DNA of 64,000 nt from positions 17,999 through 81,998 of the forward strand of contig NZ_LAKD02000118.1 in the NCBI RefSeq assembly GCF_000968685.2. The letters are read 5' to 3'. Shown here piece after piece: positions 1-8,052 of this stretch (positions within the stretch are counted from its first letter, which is position 1; each line of letters begins with the position of its first letter). The notes below the pieces were generated by a model. The model saw nothing but the letters and a program-made list of their open reading frames with translations. It did not search any database and was not told where the DNA came from. The position numbers and the translations under genes are program-made. Source of the stretch: Streptomyces antioxidans (GTDB lineage Bacteria > Actinomycetota > Actinomycetes > Streptomycetales > Streptomycetaceae).

Positions 1-24
1 GCCCCCAGCCTGGGAACGTAGGAA

Positions 25-39
25 GGCCCCAGCGGGGCC
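25..39 (-). terminator. hairpin downstream of the FadR-type regulator
   Basis: GGCCCC-AGC-GGGGCC forms a perfect 6-bp stem just past the stop of the leftward regulator gene. There is no U-tract, so termination is inferred from position only. Confidence 0.35.
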
Positions 40-58
40 GGGGCGGGCCCCGGTGGGC

Positions 59-730
59 TCACAGCGTGGAGCGCAGCCACTGCTCCACGCTCGCGATGTG
101 CACCGTCGCCCAGGACCGTGCCGCCTCCGCGTCGCGGTCCCGCAGCGCGGCCAGGATCGCCCGGTGCTCGTGGAGGGTGCGGCTGACCGCGTCCTCCTGC
201 GTCAGACCGCGCCACACCCGGGCCCGGGTGGTGGGCCCGGAGAGCCCGTCCAGCAGCGAGCAGAGCACCGAGTTGCCCGAGGACTGGACGATGCCGCGGT
301 GGAACTCCAGATCGCAGGCGACCAGCTCCTCCACCGAGGGCTCCTGCCCGAGCACGTCCAGCTGCTCCTGGAGCCGGTCCAGATCGGCGTGGCTGATCCG
401 GGTGGCGGCCAGCGCCGTGGCCGCGGGCTCCAGGATCCGCCGCACCGCCAGGAACTCCAGTACCGTGTCATCGCGGTGGAAGTCCACCACGAAGCTCAGC
501 GCCTCCAGCAGCAGCTGGGGGTCGAGGCTGGTCACATAGGTGCCATCGCCCTGGCGTACGTCGAGGATCCGGATCAGCGACAGCGCCCGGACGGCCTCGC
601 GCAGCGAATTGCGCGACAGTCCCAGATCGGCGGCCAGCTCACTCTCCTTGGGGAGCCGGTCACCGGGGCGGAGCGCGCCGGAGACGATCATGCCCTTGAT
701 TTTTTCGATCGCCTCGTCGGTGACCGCCAT
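59..730 (-). CDS. GntR/FadR-family transcriptional regulator
   Basis: A 223-residue DNA-binding repressor or activator of the FadR (FCD) branch. The N-terminus carries the GntR winged helix (residues about 3-70) with the typical stretch GDRLPKESELAADLGLSRNS followed by LREAVRAL. The remaining 150 residues are the helical FCD ligand domain, with D-x3-H (CDLEFHRGI) and a later HRAIL histidine as likely metal ligands. I chose the ATG at 730 because GGGGAGG lies 6 nt upstream; an in-frame ATG at 754 has no ribosome site. Ligand and targets cannot be told; the partner genes probably lie left of the window. Confidence 0.88.
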   Translation of the reverse strand: MAVTDEAIEKIKGMIVSGALRPGDRLPKESELAADLGLSRNSLREAVRALSLIRILDVRQGDGTYVTSLDPQLLLEALSFVVDFHRDDTVLEFLAVRRILEPAATALAATRISHADLDRLQEQLDVLGQEPSVEELVACDLEFHRGIVQSSGNSVLCSLLDGLSGPTTRARVWRGLTQEDAVSRTLHEHRAILAALRDRDAEAARSWATVHIASVEQWLRSTL

Positions 731-848
731 GGTGGACCTCCCCAGGCCAAACATCCGATGTATCAGGGCTCCATTATGACGTATGACGTGCGCGAACCGG
801 CGGCGTCTGCCGAGGACGCCGCCGGTCCGCTGTGACCTTCTGCCGGAA

Positions 849-866
849 GAGCCCGAAAGCGGGCTC
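849..866 (-). terminator. hairpin after the small secreted protein gene
   Basis: GAGCCCG-AAAG-CGGGCTC is a perfect 7-bp stem with a 4-nt loop, 22 bp beyond the stop codon of the leftward secreted-protein gene. No long U-tract follows. Confidence 0.5.
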
Positions 867-887
867 AGCGCCGGTTCATCGGATGGC

Positions 888-1358
888 TCAGAAGGTGAAC
901 GGCCCTGGGGACTGCGCCGAGGTGGCGGTGCAGTCGACCGTGATCAGGCCGAAGATGACCAGCTTGAGCGACTTGGCCTCCAGGACGTCACCCGAGGCCA
1001 CCGTGCCGTTGAGCGGGCCGGTGGTCACATCGGAGCCGGTCGGGATCGCCGGGTTGGAGTTCCCGGTGAAGGTGGTGGTGTCGGAGCCGTTCTTCGACAG
1101 CGTCAGCGTCGAGTTCACCGAGCCCGCCGGAACGTCGATCGGGGCCTTGATCGCCCCCGAGGACAGGGTGATGGTCGCGTCGGTCCCGCTCTGCGTGGCC
1201 GTCAGGGTGGCCTCGCCCGAGCCGTAGCTTCCGCATTCGGCGGACAGGGTGGCGGTCGTGGGGTCGACCGCGGACGCGGTCGGGGCCAGCGCCAGGGCGC
1301 CGGCGGCCAGCGCTGCTGCTCCCATTGCCGTGCTGATCCCGAGCTTGAACCGTCTCAT
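888..1358 (-). CDS. small secreted protein of unknown function
   Basis: A 156-residue protein with a clear Sec signal peptide: MRRFKLG, a hydrophobic Ala-rich core (about residues 10-28) and a probable AXA cleavage site at PTASA. The mature part is rich in Thr, Ser and Gly, has two cysteines (ECGS near its start, VDCTAT near its end) that could form a disulfide, and looks like a beta-sandwich. I do not recognise a named family. The ATG at 1358 is preceded by GGAAGG at good spacing; the reading frame extends 21 codons further up without a ribosome site. Confidence 0.75.
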   Translation of the reverse strand: MRRFKLGISTAMGAAALAAGALALAPTASAVDPTTATLSAECGSYGSGEATLTATQSGTDATITLSSGAIKAPIDVPAGSVNSTLTLSKNGSDTTTFTGNSNPAIPTGSDVTTGPLNGTVASGDVLEAKSLKLVIFGLITVDCTATSAQSPGPFTF

Positions 1359-1519
1359 GGGATTGCCTTCCGGAGTGGGGGAAAGTGCGGCTGATATGTG
1401 GGGGAGGTCCCCGCCCGTCATCCACGGGCGATGTCATTGATGCGCGCACCGCCGAAGAAGGCAAGAGCGATACAGCAGATTTTTAACGCGTCGGTAAGTT
1501 CGCGGCCGCCGTGGACCGT

Positions 1520-1555
1520 CCGCCAACTGACCGACACACGCGGCGAGTTGGGCGG
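1520..1555 (-). terminator. stem-loop at the end of the LLM/ABC operon
   Basis: CCGCC-AACT pairs with AGTTGG-GCGG (one bulge) around a 17-nt loop just after the stop of the monooxygenase gene. It separates the operon from the secreted-protein gene downstream. Confidence 0.4.
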
Positions 1556-1563
1556 ATCCGCGG

Positions 1564-2622
1564 TCAGCTCCAGAGCGTGCTCGGCGCCTCCCTGCGCACC
1601 ACCGGGGCGATGTCCTCGGCGAACCTCTGCAGGGTCTCGATCTGCCGGGACCGGCTCAGCCCGATCCCGTCAACCGTGATCGACTGGAGGTCGTGCCCGT
1701 ACAGCTCGTGATAGGCGAGGATCTTGTCGATGATCTGCTGCGGGCTCCCGATGAGCTGAGGACCGTTCTCGATCGCGTCCTCGATGGTGCGGAACGGGGT
1801 GTTGTAGCCCGGCTTGTCCGTCAGATGGGGTTTGAAGTTCTGCCGCACCCGCGCCTCATAGTAGTCCTTGTACTGGTCGATCGCCCGCTGGGTGGTGTCG
1901 GCGATGAACAGCCCGCCGGACCCGGCCGCCACACGCGCGGTCGCCGGATCGTGCCCGTACGCCTCGAACCGCTCGCGGTAGTGGCGGATCAGCTCCGCGT
2001 ACGCCTCGCGCGGCTGGATGGCGTTCGCCGTGAACAGCGGATCGCCGTGTCTGGCGGCCAGCTCGGGTGAGTTGCGGCTGGTGGCCGAGCCGTGCCAGAT
2101 CCTGGGGAGCCCGTCGTAGGGGCGCGGCACGGTCGTCACGTCCTTCAGCGGCGGCCGGAACTCTCCCTTCCAGGTGACCTTCTCCTCGCTCCACAGCCGC
2201 CGCAGGAGCTCGTACTTCTCGGCCTGGAGGTCCCACTGCCGGTCCTCGTCGAGGCCGAAGAGGTCGAAGTGCCCGGCCTCCGCGCCCTTGCCCACCACCA
2301 GCTCGATCCGGCCCCGGGAGAGCTGGTCCAGCGTGGCGTAGTCCTCGGCGACCCGCACCGGGTCCAGGATCGCCACCACGGTCACACCGGTGAGCAGCCG
2401 GATCCGGGACGTGCGGGCCGCGAGCGCGCCCAGCACCACCGTCGGGCTCGAGGACAGGAACGGCCCGGCGTGCCGCTCGCCGACGGCGTACGCGTCGAAG
2501 CCGAGCCGTTCGGCGGCCACCCCCGTCTCCACGACGTCCTCGAACCGCTCGGCGGCGGAGGGCAGTTCACCGGTCAGGGGATGCGGGGCGTGGCTGATCA
2601 GCGAGAGTACGGAGAACTTCAT
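1564..2622 (-). CDS. LLM-class flavin-dependent monooxygenase
   Basis: A 352-residue luciferase-like (LLM) oxidoreductase, the family that uses reduced FMN and O2 on small organic molecules, including desulfonation and desulfurisation. It begins MKFSVLSLISHAPHP and has the LLM hallmarks: GVTVVAILDPVRVAEDYATL, then SRGRIELVVGKG for flavin-phosphate contacts, and IGSPQQIIDKIL near the end. GGAAGG precedes the ATG at 2622. It is the last gene of the leftward ABC-transporter operon, 31 bp after the ATPase gene, so it most likely oxidises whatever the transporter imports. The Cys-type leader peptide at the operon front suggests a sulfur-containing substrate; that is inference. Confidence 0.88.
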   Translation of the reverse strand: MKFSVLSLISHAPHPLTGELPSAAERFEDVVETGVAAERLGFDAYAVGERHAGPFLSSSPTVVLGALAARTSRIRLLTGVTVVAILDPVRVAEDYATLDQLSRGRIELVVGKGAEAGHFDLFGLDEDRQWDLQAEKYELLRRLWSEEKVTWKGEFRPPLKDVTTVPRPYDGLPRIWHGSATSRNSPELAARHGDPLFTANAIQPREAYAELIRHYRERFEAYGHDPATARVAAGSGGLFIADTTQRAIDQYKDYYEARVRQNFKPHLTDKPGYNTPFRTIEDAIENGPQLIGSPQQIIDKILAYHELYGHDLQSITVDGIGLSRSRQIETLQRFAEDIAPVVRREAPSTLWS

Positions 2623-2653
2623 GGTGTCCTTCCAGCGTCGGGCGGATCGGGCT

Positions 2654-4291
2654 TCAGGCGGATCGGACGGAGACCGCATGGCGCCCGCCGGGGATCGCGG
2701 CGAGCAGTTCCCCGGTGTACGGATGGGAGGGCGAGGCGAAGACCTCATCCGTCGTGCCCGTCTCCAGCAGCTTCCCGTCGCGCATCACCCCCACCCGGTC
2801 GGCGATCTGCCGTACGACGGCGAGGTCATGGGAGATGAAGAGATAGCTCAGCCCCAGATCGCGCTGGAACTCCGCCAGCAGCTCCAGGATGCGCGCCTGC
2901 ACCGACACGTCCAGGGCCGACACCGGCTCGTCGCAGATGACCAGATCGGGGCTGAGGGCCAGGGCCCGGGCGATGGCCACCCGCTGCCGCTGGCCGCCCG
3001 AGAGCTCACCCGGTCTGCGGCGCAGCGTGGCCGCGGGCAGCGCCACCCGGTCCAGCAGCTCGGCCGCGCGCCGCAGCCGGGCCGCCCGGTCGCCCACCCG
3101 GAAGGCGCGCAGCGGCTCGGTGACGGTGTCGGCCACCGACCGGCGGGGGTCGAGCGAGGAGTACGGATTCTGGTAGACGAGCTGGACCCGGCGCCGCAGC
3201 CGGCGCAGCCCACGGCCCGAGAGCCCGGTGATGTCCTGCCCGTCGAACCGGATCCGGCCCTCGGTGGGGTCGGTCAGCCGGGCTACCATGCGGGCCGTGG
3301 TGGACTTCCCCGAACCGGACTCCCCGACCAGGGCGAAGCTCTCACCGCGCCGGATCCGGAAGTCCACTCCGTCCACGGCGCGGACCGCCGCCCGGCCGCG
3401 CGGTGCGAACACCTTGACCAGGCCCTCCACCGTGACCAGATCGGCGGCCTCGGGAGTCTCCGCAGGGGCCGCCTCCCGTGTCCGCGGCGGTGCCGTCGTC
3501 ACGCTCGGCGCGCTCGCCAGCAGCCGCCGGGTGTACGGATGGCGGGGCGCGGTGAGGACATCGCGGGCCGGTCCCGTCTCCACGATCCCGCCCTCCGACA
3601 TGACCGCGATCCGCCGGGCCCGGTCGGCCGCGACCCCCAGATCGTGGGTGATCAGCAGCACGGCCGTGCCCGCCCGGCTGGTGAGCGTCTCGATGTGGTC
3701 CAGGATCCGCCGCTGGACGGTGACGTCCAGCGCGCTCGTCGGCTCGTCGGCGATCACCAGCCGGGGGCGCGCCGCCAGCGCGATCGCGATGAGCACGCGC
3801 TGCAGCATGCCCCCGGACAGCTCGTGCGGGTACTGCCGGGCCCGGACCTCAGGATCCGGCAGCCCGGCCTGCCCCAGGATCGTCACGGCCTCGGCGGGGG
3901 CCGACGCCCGGTCCGCCAGGCCGTGGATCAGCAGCACCTCGGCGACCTGCCGCCCGATCCGCTGCACCGGGTTGAGCGAGACCATCGGGTCCTGCGGGAT
4001 CAGCCCGATGTCACGGCCGCGCCGGGCGCGCAGCTCACGGTCCCCCGCGGCGGCCAGGTCGGTGCCGTCGAAGAGGATCCGGCCGCCGTCCACCCGGCCG
4101 CCGGGCGGCAGCAGACCGATGACCGCGTGCGCGGTGGTGGACTTCCCCGAGCCGGACTCGCCGACCAGGGCGACCACTTCACCGGGGGCGATGTCGAGGT
4201 CCACCCCGCGCACGGCGGGCGGGGAGCCGCCGCCGGTGCGGTACGAGACCTTCAGCCCGCGGATGGACAGCAGGGGTGCGGTGGTGGTCAT
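2654..4291 (-). CDS. peptide/nickel-type ABC transporter, two fused ATPase domains
   Basis: A 545-residue protein carrying two complete ATP-binding cassettes of the DppD/DppF type, normally two separate genes. Cassette 1 has Walker A GESGSGKST, signature LSGGMLQRV and Walker B LVIADEPTS; cassette 2 repeats GESGSGKST, LSGGQRQRV and LVICDEPVS. Both end in the oligopeptide C-terminal motif (HPYTRRLL and HPYTGELL). It energises the two permeases encoded immediately upstream. The ATG at 4291 overlaps the permease stop as ATGA, so the genes are translationally coupled. Confidence 0.95.
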   Translation of the reverse strand: MTTTAPLLSIRGLKVSYRTGGGSPPAVRGVDLDIAPGEVVALVGESGSGKSTTAHAVIGLLPPGGRVDGGRILFDGTDLAAAGDRELRARRGRDIGLIPQDPMVSLNPVQRIGRQVAEVLLIHGLADRASAPAEAVTILGQAGLPDPEVRARQYPHELSGGMLQRVLIAIALAARPRLVIADEPTSALDVTVQRRILDHIETLTSRAGTAVLLITHDLGVAADRARRIAVMSEGGIVETGPARDVLTAPRHPYTRRLLASAPSVTTAPPRTREAAPAETPEAADLVTVEGLVKVFAPRGRAAVRAVDGVDFRIRRGESFALVGESGSGKSTTARMVARLTDPTEGRIRFDGQDITGLSGRGLRRLRRRVQLVYQNPYSSLDPRRSVADTVTEPLRAFRVGDRAARLRRAAELLDRVALPAATLRRRPGELSGGQRQRVAIARALALSPDLVICDEPVSALDVSVQARILELLAEFQRDLGLSYLFISHDLAVVRQIADRVGVMRDGKLLETGTTDEVFASPSHPYTGELLAAIPGGRHAVSVRSA

Positions 4292-5124
4292 CGGGACGCC
4301 TCCTCGGCCTCGCCGTCCAGCGCGCGGGAGACCCGTCCCGCGGCCAGCACGGTGGCGGCGATGGTCAGGCCCGGCAGGGTGGTGAGCCACCATGCCGTGG
4401 CGAGGTAGTCACGGCCGCCGGAGACCAGGGAGCCCCACTCCGGTGCCGGGGGCTCGGCCCCGTAGCCCAGGAAGCTGAGCGCGGAGACGGCGAGCACCAC
4501 GGTGCCGAACTCGACGGCCGCGTAGACCAGTACGGGCCCGGACGCGTTCGGCAGCACATGCCGCAGCAGCACCGACAGCGGGCGCGAACCCGAGGACCGG
4601 GCCGCCTCGACATAGGCGGCCTCGCGCACCCGCAGCACCTCCGCCCGCATGATCCGGGCGAACCCGGCCACGCTGGTCACGCCCACCGCGACGGCCACCT
4701 TGACGGTGCCGAAGCCGAGCGCGGTCACCAGGGCCAGGGAGAGCAGCAGGCTGGGGATGGCGAGCAGGACGTCGGCGATCCGCATCAGGGCGTCGTCCAG
4801 CAGCCCGCCCACATAGCCCGCGGTCAGCCCCAGCGCCGAACCGGCGACCAGGCCCACCGCCACCGCCAGCGAGGTGGCCTTGAGCGAGAGCGCCGAGCCG
4901 TGCACCACCCGCGAGAACAGGTCCCGGCCCAACTGGTCGGTGCCGAAGAGATGGTGGAGGCTGGGCGGCTGAAGACGCTCGGCGGGCACCCCCGACAGCG
5001 GATCCCGCCCGGTGAACAGGCCGGGGAAGAAGGCCGCCAGGAGCATCGCGACCAGCACGGCCACCGCCACCACCAGACCCGGTCTGCGCACCCAGTACCG
5101 CGCGGCGGCGCGGCGGCGGCTCAT
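4288..5124 (-). CDS. ABC transporter permease, DppC/OppC type
   Basis: A 278-residue inner-membrane permease of the peptide/nickel family. It starts MSRRRAAARYWVRRPGLVVA, with a first membrane helix at about residues 17-35, then a periplasmic-type segment containing HLFGTDQLGRDLFSRVVHG, the family signature. Five further hydrophobic segments follow, and the cytoplasmic EAA-like loop reads EAARSSGSRPLSVLLRHVLPN. The start at 5124 overlaps the stop of the upstream permease (ATGA); the far longer open frame opposite is not coding. Confidence 0.93.
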   Translation of the reverse strand: MSRRRAAARYWVRRPGLVVAVAVLVAMLLAAFFPGLFTGRDPLSGVPAERLQPPSLHHLFGTDQLGRDLFSRVVHGSALSLKATSLAVAVGLVAGSALGLTAGYVGGLLDDALMRIADVLLAIPSLLLSLALVTALGFGTVKVAVAVGVTSVAGFARIMRAEVLRVREAAYVEAARSSGSRPLSVLLRHVLPNASGPVLVYAAVEFGTVVLAVSALSFLGYGAEPPAPEWGSLVSGGRDYLATAWWLTTLPGLTIAATVLAAGRVSRALDGEAEEASR

Positions 5125-6077
5125 CGGGTCACCGCCGGGGCCGCGGCGCCGGTGATCCGCGGATCGAGCAGCGGAATGACCAGGTCCACCGCCAGGTTGG
5201 CGAGGACGAAGGCCAGCGCGCCGAAGACCACCAGACCCTGCACCACCGGGATGTCCTGGGCGGTCACGGCGGTGGCGGTGACCCGGCCGACACCGGTCCT
5301 GGAGAACACCGTCTCCACGATCACCGAGCCCGCCAGCAGATTGCCGACCAGCAGTCCGGCCACGGTCAGCGGCGGGGCGGCGGCGTTGCGCAGCGCGTGT
5401 CCGAAGTGCACCCTCCGCCTGCTCGCCCCCTTCGCCAGCGCCGTCTCCACATACGGCTCGGCCAGCGCGGTGCGCAGGCTCTTGGCGAAGACCTGCGCGA
5501 TCACGGCGGCGGCGGGCACGGCCAGGGTGATCGCCGGAAGGATCAGGCTCTGGAACCCCTCGTTGCCGATCGCGGGCAGCAGTCCCCAGCGGAACGAGAC
5601 GACCTGGACGAGGATCAGACCCACCCAGAAGGTCGGCGCCGAGACGCCCAGCGCGGGCAGCGACAGCAGGGCCTGCCGCAGCCAGCGCCGCCGGGTGTAG
5701 GTGGCCGCCAGGGCGACGCCGGCGCCCGCCACGGTGGCCAGCAGCAGCGCGGCCGAGGTGAGCTGGAGGGTCGCGGGCAGCTGGTCGGCGATCAGCCGGG
5801 TGACCGGGCCGCCGTTCTGGACGGAGATCCCGAAGTCGCCCTGGAGGGCGTGCCACAGCCGGTCGCCGTACTGCTCGATCAGCGGCTTGTCGAAGCCGTA
5901 GGTCCGCTTCAGCTCGGCGATCTGCCCGGGGCTCACATCGTTGGTGTCACCGCCCCCGGAAGCCATGATCGACACCGGGTCGCCGGGCAGCAGATAGAGC
6001 ACGACGAAGGAGGTGGTGAAGGCCGCCCACAGCACGAAGACCGCCTGGAGCAGCCGCTGCACAAGGTAGCGCGGCAT
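5121..6077 (-). CDS. ABC transporter permease, DppB/OppB type
   Basis: A 318-residue permease, partner of the DppC-like gene it overlaps by 4 bp. The start MPRYLVQRLLQAVFVLWAAFTTSFV is the characteristic first helix of DppB proteins, followed by LLPGDPVS. The EAA loop is ETALAKGASRRRVHFGHALRNA. Six membrane segments can be read. It lies 81 bp downstream of the binding-protein gene in the same operon. Confidence 0.93.
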   Translation of the reverse strand: MPRYLVQRLLQAVFVLWAAFTTSFVVLYLLPGDPVSIMASGGGDTNDVSPGQIAELKRTYGFDKPLIEQYGDRLWHALQGDFGISVQNGGPVTRLIADQLPATLQLTSAALLLATVAGAGVALAATYTRRRWLRQALLSLPALGVSAPTFWVGLILVQVVSFRWGLLPAIGNEGFQSLILPAITLAVPAAAVIAQVFAKSLRTALAEPYVETALAKGASRRRVHFGHALRNAAAPPLTVAGLLVGNLLAGSVIVETVFSRTGVGRVTATAVTAQDIPVVQGLVVFGALAFVLANLAVDLVIPLLDPRITGAAAPAVTR

Positions 6078-6158
6078 GGGTTCGCTTCTCTTCGCTCGTC
6101 AGGGTTCTGGACGGCGCCGTTCGGGAGGGACGGCGCTCTTCGGGAGGGACGACGGCGC

Positions 6159-7763
6159 TCAGGAGAGCCAGGTGTCGTGGAACTGGAGCCGGGAGGACGC
6201 CTCGAAGTCCAGGTCGTGGACGTTCTTCCCGACGCCGATCACGGTGGTGAGCTCGAAGACCGGCACCTGGTAGCCCTTCTCCACCACCAGGGCCTGGGCG
6301 CGGGCGGCGTGCTTGGCGCGCCGCGCCGGATCGGCCGTGGCCGACTGCTGGTCGAGCACGGAGTCGAGCGCCTTGTCGTGCAGCCGGGAGAGGTTGAGGC
6401 CGTGGCCGGAGAATGAGGTGCGCAGGATGTCGGGGTCGACCCGGGTGGTGTTGCCCCAGGCGTAGTCGTAGTCGCCCTTCTGCCGGACCTCGACATAGTC
6501 GCCGATGGAACTGGACTTCAGGGTGATCTGCACCCCGATCTTCCTCAGCTGCTGCTGGATCAGCTCCAGCGCGGTCTGGTTGGGGCCGAAGTTGGTGGCC
6601 CAGACGACCTTGAGGGAGAGCTTCCGGCCGTCCTTGACCCGGATGCCGCCGGGCCCGGGCTTCCAGCCCGCCTCGTCCAGCAGCTTCCGGGCCCGGTCAG
6701 GGGAGTGGCGCAATTGGTCGCCGAGGTTCTTGTACGCGGTGGTGGTGGACGCGAGCGAGCTGGTGGCCGGCTCGTAGCGGCGGCTGAGGACGGTGTCGAC
6801 CACCTCCCGGCGGTTCACCCCGAGCTGGATGGCCTCGCGGACCTTCGCGTCCCGGGTGAGCGGGCGGTCCGCGTTGACCGTCAGGGCGAACGGCACACCG
6901 GGGTTGGCCCGGCTGAGCAGGGTGAAGCCGGTGCCCTTCAGCCCGTCCTCGTCCTGCGGCGCGACGCCCCCGATGGCGTCGGCCTGCCCGGACTGGAGGG
7001 AGCCGGTGCGCACCCCGGACTCGGGGACCACCTTGAAGGAGATCCGTTCCAGATAGGCCGGGCCCTTCTTGCGCCACAGCGACGAGCCCCAGGCGTAGCC
7101 CGGCCGGCGGCGCTCCTCGACCGACTTGTTCGGGGTGTAGTCGGTGAGGGTGAAGGGGCCGGAGCCGACGATGTGGTCGGTGCAGCGCTTCGCCGCCGGG
7201 AGCCGGGTCGTCGACCGGGCCAGCAGGCCGAGCGTGAAGGTGGAGGTGGCCTGGAGGAACTGCGCGTTGGGCTCCTTGAACCGCACCCGGGCGGTGTCCT
7301 TGTCGACCACGGTGGTGCCCTCGTACCCGGCCAGATAGCTGGCGCCCAGCACCGACTTGGCCCCGAGCCGCACGATGCCGTCGAAGTTGTCCTTGACGGC
7401 GCGGGCGTCGACCGTGGTGCCGTCGCTGAAGGTGGCGCCGCGGCGGAGGTGGAAGGTGAAGGTGGTGGCGTCCTTGTTCACCTCCCAGCTCCTGGCGAGC
7501 CACGGCACGATCTTCCCCGTCTTGGGGTCCTGGTCGGTGAGGGAGTCCACCAACTGCCGGGCGGGGTAGATCGCGTCGTTGTTGCCCTGCTGCTGCGGGT
7601 CGACGCATATCGGGTCGGAGGCCAGGGCGAAGGTCAGCTGGCCGCCGGAGTGCGGGGTGGAACTGCCCGCGCCGGACGCACCGGAGGAGGAGCAGGCGGT
7701 GGCGGCGAGGGACAGGGCGGTGATGGCAACGAAAACGGCATAACCGCGGCGTGAGCCGAGCAT
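6159..7763 (-). CDS. ABC transporter substrate-binding lipoprotein (family 5)
   Basis: A 534-residue extracellular solute-binding protein. The signal peptide ends in a lipobox (ALSLAATAC-SS), so it is anchored to the outer face of the membrane. The family-5 fold is evident from WEVNKDATTFTFHLRRGATF-SDGT and from the LGVNRREVVDTVL segment. It is the first full-length gene of the operon and feeds the DppB/DppC permeases. Peptide-like, nickel or organosulfur ligands are all possible; the leader peptide upstream favours a sulfur compound. Confidence 0.93.
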   Translation of the reverse strand: MLGSRRGYAVFVAITALSLAATACSSSGASGAGSSTPHSGGQLTFALASDPICVDPQQQGNNDAIYPARQLVDSLTDQDPKTGKIVPWLARSWEVNKDATTFTFHLRRGATFSDGTTVDARAVKDNFDGIVRLGAKSVLGASYLAGYEGTTVVDKDTARVRFKEPNAQFLQATSTFTLGLLARSTTRLPAAKRCTDHIVGSGPFTLTDYTPNKSVEERRRPGYAWGSSLWRKKGPAYLERISFKVVPESGVRTGSLQSGQADAIGGVAPQDEDGLKGTGFTLLSRANPGVPFALTVNADRPLTRDAKVREAIQLGVNRREVVDTVLSRRYEPATSSLASTTTAYKNLGDQLRHSPDRARKLLDEAGWKPGPGGIRVKDGRKLSLKVVWATNFGPNQTALELIQQQLRKIGVQITLKSSSIGDYVEVRQKGDYDYAWGNTTRVDPDILRTSFSGHGLNLSRLHDKALDSVLDQQSATADPARRAKHAARAQALVVEKGYQVPVFELTTVIGVGKNVHDLDFEASSRLQFHDTWLS

Positions 7764-7812
7764 CGGGAGGTCTCCAGGCAGAAAGGTACGAAAGAGATGT
7801 GAGCAAAGAGAA

Positions 7813-7846
7813 AGGGCCGGGCGGCGGGAAAGCCGTCAGCGGCCCT
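7813..7846 (-). promoter_or_regulatory. candidate attenuator hairpin overlapping the leader-peptide stop
   Basis: On the minus strand AGGGCCG, within the last codons of the leader peptide, pairs perfectly with CGGCCCT 20 nt later; an inner CGGC/GCCG pair stacks within the loop. The descending arm runs directly into TTTCTCTTT, so the element resembles an intrinsic terminator. A ribosome paused at the single Cys codon (7848-7850), one nucleotide before the first arm, would block the stem. This is the layout expected of cysteine-responsive attenuation. Confidence 0.5.
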
Positions 7847-7925
7847 GACAGATCGCGCTGGAGACGCGGTGCAGATCGATATGGCGGCGGGCGGTGAGCG
7901 AGATGGCGTGCTCCTGGAAGGACAT
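7836..7925 (-). CDS. cysteine-type regulatory leader peptide (29 aa)
   Basis: A 29-codon open frame with core RRHIDLHRVSSAIC followed by QGR and stop. It matches the short actinobacterial leader peptides with an R-R-H-I-D-L-x-R-V-S-S-A-x-C core found upstream of sulfur-assimilation and ABC-transporter genes, where translation of Cys codons controls the genes downstream. A purine-rich GAGGGGG lies 9-10 nt upstream of the ATG. The next gene is the binding protein of the transporter/LLM operon, 72 bp away. It was identified by direct reading; its role is inferred from the family and the hairpin at its end. Confidence 0.8.
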   Translation of the reverse strand: MSFQEHAISLTARRHIDLHRVSSAICQGR

Positions 7926-7980
7926 CGCGCGCTCACCCCCTCATCGAGCTCCTCGACATGATTGCCGCTTCAAACTAGCA

Positions 7981-8030
7981 GTCCGGGCGGCCGGGTGAGA
8001 AGACGTTTCTTCTCACCCGGCCGCCCGGAC
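7981..8030 (-). terminator. strong terminator after glpD
   Basis: A perfect 23-bp inverted repeat (7981-8003 with 8008-8030) around the tetraloop CGTT, 22 bp beyond the glpD stop. Its length and position make it the transcription end of the glycerol operon and an insulator for the sulfur operon that starts below 7930. Confidence 0.85.
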
Positions 8031-8052
8031 CTGGGAGGCGGCCCCGCGGGGG

